Of a stretch of 64,000 nucleotides of DNA, positions 56,320 through 64,000 are shown one piece after another. Location: assembly GCA_903632075.3 (NCBI GenBank), contig CAHIKZ030002024.1, forward strand, positions 5,569,501 through 5,633,500, given 5' to 3'. Below the pieces are notes generated by a model that saw only the letters and a list, made by a program, of their open reading frames with translations, ran no database searches and was not told the DNA's origin. Numbering within the stretch: position 1 is the first letter of the stretch; each line of letters begins with the position of its first letter. This DNA comes from Acanthosepion pharaonis. Its lineage: Eukaryota; Mollusca; Cephalopoda; Sepiida; Sepiidae. The translations under genes and the position numbers were made by a program.

Positions 56320-57020
56320 AAGCATAAACTAAAAGAAAACACAATGCATGATAATCAATAAAAGGATGTGACCGAAATGCAATTTGAAGGTCGAGAACAG
56401 TAGAATCAATCAGACGCGGAAGTTTAAATATCTGGAAAGCATTCTGACAGAGGACGGTCATTGCAACAGTGAGATCCGGAGACGTATTGGAATGGCCAAG
56501 GGAGCATTCCAAAAGCTGGGTAGAGTATTGAGATACAGCAGGATTTCTTTGGTAACAAAGAAAAGAATACTGAGCTGTTACGTGATATCTTTCCTTCTTT
56601 ACGGCAGCGAATGTTTGACAATTTCCTCAAAGATGAACAAGAGACTCGAGACGACGGAGATGTGGTTCTACAGAAAGATGCTGATGATATCATGGACCGA
56701 GCGTGTGAGCAAGATGAGATCTTAGAGAGGAAGTAGATAGGTAGGCGGTTTATACTTAAAATCAGGAAGAGGTAGTTGAGGTTCCTTGGACACATAATGA
56801 GGAAGGAGAGCCTGGAGAATTTGATACTCACGGCTCGAATAGAGGAAAAGACAGACAAGGGAAAACAACGCATGACATATCTAGCGGCCTTAAGCAAGTA
56901 AATGACAGAACGTGGTTTGGGGGAAGTGGCAGAGGGAATGTACTTGTTGAGAGCTGTAAGGAATAGAGGGAGATGGAGAGCCATGATCGCCTACTTCGTG
57001 AAAGGACACGGCACATAGAA
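56320..57020 (+). mobile_element. Non-LTR RT C-terminal fragment, longer copy
   Basis: In order: KVENSRINQTRKFKYLESIL, TEDGHCNSEIRRRIGMAKGA, FQKLGRVLRYSRISLVTKKR, ILSCYVISFLLYGSECLTIS, MWFYRKMLMISWTERVSKM, then with frame breaks FLGHIMRKESLENLILTARI, and the end RGRWRAMIAYFVKGHGT with a stop. It is the best preserved C-terminal module of this LINE family in the window. The palm and upstream domains are missing. Confidence 0.88.
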
Positions 57021-57360
57021 AGAAAAAACTATTCAAATGTTTCGATTACTTCGTCTTCATACGAGAGTATTTTATGGCATATGAAAAGCTCAAAATGTTT
57101 TAATAATTATGCGTGGAAGAGATGCATAATGTATAAGAGGAATGCACTAAACCTTATAACCAAGGCCGCGCAACTTTTGAACGTGCGATCGTGAAGAGTG
57201 GGGTTTCGAATGTCCATGGAACAGAATTGGCCAATTTCTATTCACTTAGTCTAAGCTGTTTTATTTGTTTCAGACATGCAGTCAATTCCGTTGCCCTAGT
57301 AACTTGTTTCGGATCTTATCTAAACATTGCATTCAATTGATCATTTTCTATAACTACACA

Positions 57361-57890
57361 GAAAGTTGGTTCACCGTGTTGTGCTAGACAATTTTTCTCC
57401 CCGGAATCTATCTTACATATCTATATGTCTACCATTCATCCGTCCTTTGAATATTGCTACCATATATGGTCCGGTGCTTCTGCTCTATATTCATAGATCC
57501 TTGATAAAATCCAAAGAAGAATCAGCAAAAATATTGGTCCTGATTTGGCGTCACGGTTACACTCACTTTCTCACCGCTGTAAATTGGTCGCGCTTCGCTT
57601 TTTCTATAATTATTTTCATGGTAATCATTCGGATGAGCTCTTCACAATGTTACCTAGACCTTATGGATTTAAGCGCAATGATAGACTGGCGACGAGGTAT
57701 CATCAATTTACAGTCGAGTTGGATAAATGTGACCGTACGTTCTGTGTTAACAGTTTTTTTTCTCGCACTTCTTGCTTGTGGAACTCTCTTACGTGTCCAT
57801 GCTTTCTGAAACGTGAATATGATAATAAATATGAGAGCAATACTCCGAACAATGTAAATAGTGTAAAGATAAAAATAATAGTCTGATTAT
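57361..57890 (+). mobile_element. Jockey-like RT C-terminal fragment
   Basis: The early part reads FSPRNLSYISICLPFIRPLN with a frame break, then ALYIHRSLIKSKEESAKIL. From 57545: LHSLSHRCKLVALRFFYNYF, HGNHSDELFTMLPRPYGFKR, CVNSFFSRTSCLWNSLTCPC. This is the same class of C-terminus as 27511-27861 (LYSLSHRRN...FVRTSRQWNSLP) on the opposite strand. At least one frameshift. Confidence 0.85.
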
Positions 57891-57899
57891 AAATGTTAT

Positions 57900-58505
57900 A
57901 ACAGGCGTTTGGTTGCGAAAAGAAAGGAATAACAAGGATTACATCTTTGATGAACGTTTATTTGTTTAATATAAAAGATATATTTACAGTTGTTGCAAAA
58001 TTGGAGAAAATGTTGATTTTGGTTGCTGATCGTCAGGAGAGCGATTAGGTGTAAGGGTAGCGCCGGGAGTTGACCAATTTCTTGGGTTGGGTTGGTTTGG
58101 TCGAGGACACAGCATTTCGACGTTGCTTGGGTTCGACGCATGTGTTGATCAATCGAGTTACGGTGGTGGTTTGATTTGTGGTAGGGTTTGTGGTAAGTCG
58201 GTGGCAAAGTGGGATTAGGTATAGCTAGTAGGGCTGCAGTGGAATAATTCAGTTGATTCAGTCGGTTGTTGTATCAACGAAACGGGATCGCTGTGGTAAC
58301 TGAAAGGGTTTACCTGTAGCAAGTCGGGTTTCTGAGGTAACGGCGGAGGTGACGAGCAATTAGGTTTGGCTGCTAGACTTGGAGTGTAATGTTTCGGTTG
58401 ATTCGCTTGGAAAGCATGTTTTCTTCACCCATTGAGTCGATTTGTGGCTTTTGCAGGGATGCTGAAAGGGCCTCACAAATTTTACATGAACGTTCATAAT
58501 TTGGC
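57900..58505. other. G/T-skewed region of unknown nature
   Basis: From about 58010 to 58440 the plus strand is rich in GGTT/GGGT words, including ttgggttgggttggtttgg at about 58083-58101, which could form a two-tier G-quadruplex. The minus frame 57896-58207 (103 codons, Q/H/N-rich) has no recognised motif. It could be noncoding sequence of a retroelement. Confidence 0.4.
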
Positions 58506-58509
58506 GTTA

Positions 58510-58905
58510 TTAACAGGTTGAATCAGAAGAGAAGGCTGAAAAACCTCATACAACCCTTCAGTAATGGTACCAATATTCTTGCTGTGGTTCCCATCTTCTA
58601 ATTCCATTCAAGAACCATTAAGAGAATGGAGAATACTTAAAAAAAGAGGGATCAGTAGCTGGGAAAACTAGATAAGGAGGTCATCACAGGAAGAGGATCA
58701 TCATTTCAACTTAGAGTTAAAGAGATCAATAAGAAAAGATACAAATCAATTGATAATACGTTTGGAATATGAGAAAAGATTTTCAGCTATGGCAGTCCAA
58801 AGTGCAGTAAAAAAAGACTTGAAAATGAAATCTTACGTGAAACGTGAGAGGTAACTTGTTACTCCAGAACAGAAAGTTAGAAGGTTAGAGGGGGAGAATT
58901 AGTTA
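58510..58905 (+). pseudogene. Tc1/mariner-superfamily transposase N-terminal region
   Basis: The plus strand reads LKNLIQPFSNGTNILAVVPI then FHSRTIKRMENT and, after stops and frame changes, SSFQLRVKEINKKRYKSI and VQSAVKKDLKMKSYVKRE. This is the paired HTH and linker of a Tc1/mariner-type transposase (compare RTVQR..KKDLG.K.YK). It ends at a (TA)n tract; the catalytic domain is absent. Confidence 0.6.
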
Positions 58906-58919
58906 AAAATAATCCTGGA

Positions 58920-58988
<69 letters not shown>

Positions 58989-59179
58989 TGTGTGTATGAC
59001 GATCACAGAAGCGTGGAACCCAGGGTCACAAACTCACATCACTCCAACCAAATATGTTAGCTTTATCTCTGATATTGAGCGCTTTCTAATAAGTACCGTG
59101 CATATAATATATAAATAATTATATATATATATATTTATTCATATTTATATACACACACTTTTCACACACACACACACAT

Positions 59180-59242
<63 letters not shown>

Positions 59243-59260
59243 AACTTTATTTCAATCCTT
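58920..59260. repeat. (TA)n and (CA)n microsatellites
   Basis: (TA)n at about 58930-58985 and 59203-59240, with CA tracts at about 59150-59202. Confidence 0.92.
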
Positions 59261-59389
59261 CATGGGGTTCCTTAGCTATGATTAATTAATGATGAACATG
59301 TCAGTTTTTATGATCGATTTCATGACGATTCTTCTGTTAAGCTTGGAGAGTAATCATACATATTTATTGCTCAAAAAAGAGTCCAATAG

Positions 59390-59545
59390 TGTTTAAAATA
59401 ACTCGGAGAATGCCAGTCAGATATCTTTAATCATTTCTAATATACAACGGTTCAACAAAGCTAAATTTAAGAAATGGAGAATTTTGCTTTTAACACGATT
59501 TGGACAATTTTGTTGTTACGCCGGGATATATATATATATATATGC
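59390..59545. repeat. Dispersed repeat paired with 47200-47320
   Basis: It shares atatctttaatcattt, ggttcaaca and aattttgcttttaacac with the 47.2-kb copy, and like it ends near cgatttggacaattttg before a TA-rich stretch. Confidence 0.55.
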
Positions 59546-59859
59546 CGGTATTTTAATGTGGCGTCTCCCTTTAAGATATGGACTATTAACTCTTCGCAAC
59601 ACCCTATCCTTTGTAGCTTTAAGCAAAAATGCACGTCACATGTTCATTTCTTTCGCGTTTTTATGTGTATATGTGCATATCATTTTTTATGCAGGCCAGG
59701 TGTTTACCTCATGGCGTCCGTGCGTTTGTCTAAGTTTTTAAATGTTGACCTAATTTAAGTGTTTATTTAAAAGGATATTACAGTATTTTAATAGCATGAT
59801 TAATAAGATGTAATTTGGAAGTGTATATATACTATACAGTCCTCTCTCTTTCTTTCTCT

Positions 59860-59861
<2 letters not shown>

Positions 59862-59920
<59 letters not shown>
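59862..59920. repeat. (TA)n microsatellite
   Basis: Pure TA repeat preceded by a CT tract. Confidence 0.95.
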
Positions 59921-59921
<1 letters not shown>

Positions 59922-60475
59922 CAATGTATTATTCAAACAAAAAGTAAATAAATAAAGTTAATGAGATAAAATGGTGAATTCACTTCGCTAACTACATTTT
60001 AAAAATACATTAACCCACTAAACACTCGACGAATGTTATAATCCTGGTTTTTAAAATTATAAACTGTATTACGTTTTCCTTAAACATGCAAGTACTTTCG
60101 ACAGGTTATCCAGTCATCATCAGACATGGAAACTATTTTCTTTTTGGTAAAATTCACGTTTAGGTTCCTACAAAGTTTCGCCTTTCTCTTGGCAGATCTA
60201 TTATCACAATGTGGGATATTTAATAAAAAAAAAGACGATGGAAACAAGAAGAAAAAGAAATGAAATTGGCGAGCTTATATACGCAAAACACATTATTAAA
60301 AAAAAAAAAAAAAAAGAAGCTAGTCCGATGAAGTCCTAAGTGACAAAACACGTCACATGAATTTTTGCCAAAAAGAATTATCAAAAATCGGCACTCACTA
60401 CTGCCTGAATTTTTTAAAGATTACAGAAAAGACTGATTGGAATTTTAACTTCAAAAGGAGCAGTCACCACATATT
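59921..60475. other. No gene recognised
   Basis: AT-rich with an A-run near 60300. A segment around 60095-60130 (gacaggttatccagtcatca) is reminiscent of interspersed noncoding repeats but I cannot place it. Confidence 0.45.
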
Positions 60476-60479
60476 CAAT

Positions 60480-60688
60480 GTAAGGGTTCACTTACTTTTG
60501 CACATCTTAATTTTGAATTAATATTTTTATTCCAGATTGATAAATATATTTGAAAGTGGTTGTAATTGATTTAATAATGTTGTTTTTCTTGATGAATATA
60601 TAGTTTAATTAAGATCTGTTGATCATCTGAAAATAAAACAGACAATTTAAAAAGATATTATCTTAGGGTTTTACTTACTTTTGCATCG

Positions 60689-60747
<59 letters not shown>
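60480..60747 (-). mobile_element. Tc1-type terminal repeat remnant and (TA)n
   Basis: The right end reads gggttttacttacttttgc then atcgcacta and TA; a relative, gggttcacttacttttgcac, lies inside at about 60485. This resembles Tc1-type termini that end in a ...CACTGTA-like sequence. No transposase is present. (TA)n follows at 60692-60747. Confidence 0.45.
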
Positions 60748-60749
<2 letters not shown>

Positions 60750-61138
60750 CAACTCTCCCGTCGAGATTCGACGTATGAGGGTCAAGCAGATCAGTTTCCA
60801 GGAAACCGACAGCCCGACATCGGCACATGAGATTTGATTATAGTGGTGAAGGCCTCGTGCAGGACCATCCACACTTTTTGAAGGGACGAATACAGAGACC
60901 TGGTGCACCGAATGCCACAAGGTTCCCAAACGACCCTCCGCAGGTTTTGAATTCAGAGTTGTCCTTCTCCTAGACCAGTTGCCATCCAAGGCTATAGAAC
61001 CCAGTCTGTCCTGCTATTTTACCCATAGCTGGAGAGAGAGGAAGAGGATTCATACCTTTCCCAAGGGTATTAGCACGTAAGTGAAGGTAATGGATTCGAT
61101 CCTCAATACAAGCCGCTATCCATTACTCCACCGTGCCT
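60748..61138 (-). mobile_element. SINE-A, full-length copy with variant-2 tail
   Basis: On the plus strand the order is tail to head: gacgtatgagggtcaagcag, catgagatttgattatagtg, gaccatccacactttttgaa, cgaccctccgcaggttttga, gttgtccttctcctagacc, ggctatagaacccagtctgt, acctttcccaagggtattag and the tRNA-like head at 61105-61138 (ccgctatccattactccacc). It is flanked by (TA) on both sides, so it sits in or seeded a TA microsatellite. Confidence 0.88.
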
Positions 61139-61294
61139 ATATATATATACAAATGTAGTAAGAACGAAAATAATATAAATTCAAACATTCAGAGCATTAT
61201 AACCGTCTTTGTTCCTCACCTGTCGAGATGCTCCTTCGCATCGAAACAAAATGCACCTTTCTCGTGAGTAATTGTTTTTATCCGTATGTAGAAA

Positions 61295-61299
<5 letters not shown>

Positions 61300-61351
<52 letters not shown>

Positions 61352-61505
61352 AAAAAAATATATGCATATATTATTTATTATAAATAATATATATATATAT
61401 ATATCCACAAAAAAAATACACACACAAGTATATATTATTTATTATAAATAATATATATATATATATATATACAAAAAAATACACCCACAAGTATATATTA
61501 TTTAT

Positions 61506-61572
<67 letters not shown>

Positions 61573-61575
61573 TCT
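61300..61575. repeat. (TA)n cluster with a repeated AT-rich spacer
   Basis: (TA)n at about 61302-61348 and 61509-61570. Between them gtatatattatttattataa occurs at about 61430 and 61490, with a related form near 61365, as a short tandem repeat with an acaaaaaaatacac-like spacer. Confidence 0.9.
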
Positions 61576-62915
61576 TCATAATAACTGCATTGGACCTCCT
61601 TTAACCTTTCTTCTTGGCATAAATTTACCGATGTTCTTGAAGTAACTTTTTGCAAGCGTTTTTTTTTGTTTAGGAAAATAAACTTTATGCTATAAAGTTT
61701 GGCAGAATCATATTCATTAATGCAATTAGATTATTTATTTTGATTATATCCTTTTCCTCTAGAAATAATCAAATCCTGTTATGTTTTGCTGTGAAGAAAA
61801 TTCCAGTAAAAAAAATAATGTGGTAGAGGTGTGTTTATTTATCACCGATACTGTACATTCAACATGGCGTCTTCAACTTGTCAACTGCATATTCTAAGGA
61901 AAAACTCCTTGGCGTTGTATAATTTCTAATTTCCTTCCATGAATTAGCTCCCCTGGGCTTTTTCTTTTACTTTTCTTTTACGTTTTCGCATTTCTAAATA
62001 AAGGAGACATAACTCCGGCAAGCAATCACTGTGTTTCTCCTCAGGCGCCAGGTATCGTAATAACGAGTACTCAGTGAAATGTTTTCTATTTCTTACCTGG
62101 CTAATGTGATAAGGAAGGTGGTGTTGGTATAGTGAATCCAGTTTTATAGGCATCCTATCATTTGTTCGTGTGTATCTAATTCCATTTGGCGAGCGCATTT
62201 CTTTCTTTGTCTCCTGCTCATTATATTCATTTTTTTTTTCCATCTATTTTTTTTCTGCTTTTCTTTTTTTTTTTTTTTTTAATACGGTCTCTTCTTATTG
62301 TGCAGAAGTCCTAAATGTCATTTTCTCATTATATCAAATATATTTTTGTTCAAACTAATCTTGTTCATAATTTCTCGTCCATTCATTTATTTACATATCC
62401 GTTGACAGGTCTTTTACGCCTTCTCCAGTACCCTTTCGTTGCTGATTGCATTTCGAGCTTTCTTTAATCCCATAATTCTCCTCGTTCTTTCGTCCCCTCG
62501 TTACTTAGCACGTACATTACGTCCTGCCATTGTAAATGACAAAAAAGATATGCCAAAGCTTTGTTTAAGTTTAATGAAAAAAAATGAAAAAAAAATTGAT
62601 AGAAAGAACGGGAAGATACAGGAGAAATATCCGCTTAAATGAAATGAAGAACTGTGTCAATTTTGAATCTTTTCATTTGTACCCTCTTACTTCTTTAAAT
62701 AATGACCTTCATTCAAATTTATAATTGTTATTACAATATTCTGTTAAAGTTGTTAAGCTCAAATATGAAATTTTGTAATAGGGGTATTTCCATGGCTATT
62801 CTGTCGTGGAACTAGCAAATAATTTATTTAATAATAAGCGTAAGAATTAAGATACCTCAGGAAATTCTAATATGAAAACCATGAAATTTTCACTATTATT
62901 ATGAGTTATTATGGG
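61576..62915. other. No gene recognised
   Basis: AT-rich, homopolymer-containing sequence. Frames at 61944-62243 (minus) and 62439-62642 (plus) are K/E/R-rich or mixed with no motif I recognise. Confidence 0.5.
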
Positions 62916-62919
62916 GTCT

Positions 62920-63242
62920 GGCACTTAACTCGAAAGTCAGTCAGTTATATGTCATGCGTGATAGATGCTTAGGCGATCATGTATCTTTCGATACAAGACT
63001 GATGAGGCAGATTTCTTCCCGCAGTAGGTTGCCATTTCTTTCTGCAGTAGAGCAGTTGACATACAAGGCTAGAGAATCTGGTCAGTCTTGCTATTTACCC
63101 ATAGCTGTGAGGGGAGAAGAAGAGGGTTCATACCTTTCCCAAGGATATTAGCATGTAAGTGAACGTAATGGATTTGTTTGGAATTCGAACTCCGATTCCT
63201 CAGTTAAAACCGAGCCGCTATCCATTACTCCGCCGCACCTCT
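62920..63242 (-). mobile_element. SINE-A, near full length, variant-1 tail
   Basis: The plus strand shows tail to head: gcttaggcgatcatgtatct, gcagtaggttgccatttctt, tgctatttacccatagctgt, catacctttcccaaggatat, gtaagtgaacgtaatggatt, then a B-box complement (ggaattcgaactcc) and the head end ccgctatccattactccgcc. It is therefore transcribed from the minus strand. Confidence 0.85.
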
Positions 63243-64000
63243 TCTAAGAGCCAATCGTAGTAGAAGTATTCTATACTCAGCTAGACAAGTCACTGCAATA
63301 GTATTATCTTGTAGTGATTACTACTATTTTTTGCCACGCCTACATTTTTCTCAACTGTGATTGGTTAAATAATAAATACTAAATATCACAGGACAATTTA
63401 CTGATTGCATTCACCACCCTGAATTTTTCCTACCGTTAATTCACAAACATGCTTTTGTTATAAAATCACCGATTGGTTAATTTTTCATCCAATCAGATAT
63501 TTTTCATGTTCTTTCAAAATTTATCCCGCGTTCGTGCTGGGAGCCTACCGGTAATAATATAAGTCCGGATTCATTCCCAAATTGGACAGTAAGGTTGAAG
63601 ACAGTAGAACACAACAACTCACACGCGTCTACACAGACTATTTATTCTACTCACTCCGCACGCACACACACAGACACAGAACTTGAATATCATTCACCAT
63701 CAGTTCTTTGTGAACAAGCCAAGTTGCAACAGCTCTGTTAGTTATACAAAACACACAACTGAATTTACTGTATGTTCTTCTGAATACACATTCTATTTCA
63801 ATACAGAACTTTGAACATTCTATTCAGAAAACTTGCTTTATTACATTTTATCTTATTCATCTAACAGATAAAGGGAAACTATTTTTTTCTCCTTATTATT
63901 CACACATTACAAAATTGTTTTGTATTTGTTGATGTTAATATATATTTTATCGTTGAAACACAAATCGGTTTTCCATTGTTTTTCCTTGATTAAAAAAAAT
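63243..64000. promoter_or_regulatory. Candidate promoter or LTR region (weak)
   Basis: Four CCAAT-type motifs on either strand (agccaatcg about 63246, gattggtta about 63359 and 63473, ccaatcaga about 63490) precede a TATA-like aataatataag at about 63554 and a downstream cagtaagg / cagtagaac region. The layout resembles a polymerase II promoter or an LTR U3-R, but no gag/pol, primer-binding site or second LTR is visible. The following 400 bp hold no recognisable coding sequence. Confidence 0.25.

Noticed and set aside
60675..60989. 104-codon minus frame, MDGNWSRRRTTLNSKPAEG start
   Set aside because: It lies entirely in SINE-A and a (TA)n tract. Proteins with this sequence are typical false annotations over SINE copies.

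Overview
This window looks like a gene-poor, AT-rich stretch of an animal nuclear genome, most likely a coleoid cephalopod (octopus-like) or another mollusc. The main clue is the repeat content: tRNA-headed SINEs of the kind I associate with octopus genomes, many short pieces of non-LTR retrotransposon reverse transcriptase (RT), Tc1/mariner transposons, very long (TA)n tracts and kilobase-scale minisatellites. The organism call is inference. I find no intact host protein gene, rRNA, genuine tRNA gene or CRISPR array. Every long open frame is either part of a tandem array or transposon-derived.

Layout. 1-1.4 kb is unassigned. 1.41-9.48 kb is a tandem array of about 60 copies of a 132-bp unit whose minus strand reads as a 44-residue repeat. 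10.88-13.9 kb is a polypurine GAA-rich array of about 160-bp units that alternate in two types. 14.0-16.4 kb is AT-rich spacer with a hairpin and small repeats. 16.5-18.0 kb is a 68-bp purine-rich minisatellite, followed by degenerate GAA repeat to 18.9 kb. 19.4-24.1 kb mixes RT fragments with SINEs, including a 720-bp and a 333-bp tandem duplication. 24.1-26.0 kb is microsatellite with one foldback element. 26.5-30.8 kb holds a SINE, two mariner fragments and a Jockey/CR1-like LINE on the minus strand, itself split by a SINE. 31-34.9 kb holds Tc1 ends, an inverted SINE pair, a LINE fragment and a GC-rich foldback element. 35-40.2 kb holds LINE fragments and a structurally complete mariner element. 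41.0-41.7 kb is a minisatellite open on both strands. 43.2-46.6 kb contains two near-complete Tc1-type elements. 46.6-50.3 kb is (TA)n-rich with small duplications. 51.7-52.2 kb is a short purine-rich minisatellite. 52.3-54.6 kb is a LINE with two insertions. 55-58 kb holds three further LINE pieces. The rest is SINEs, transposon ends and microsatellites.

There is no pathway here. The relations between parts are insertion histories: SINEs inside LINEs with target-site duplications, a mariner at TA, and a 323-bp element inside a LINE flanked by an 8-bp direct repeat. All transposase and RT frames are broken by stops or one-base indels, often in homopolymers, so the elements are dead copies or the assembly keeps long-read errors. 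The least explained object is the 132-bp array with its phase-preserving 44-residue frame.
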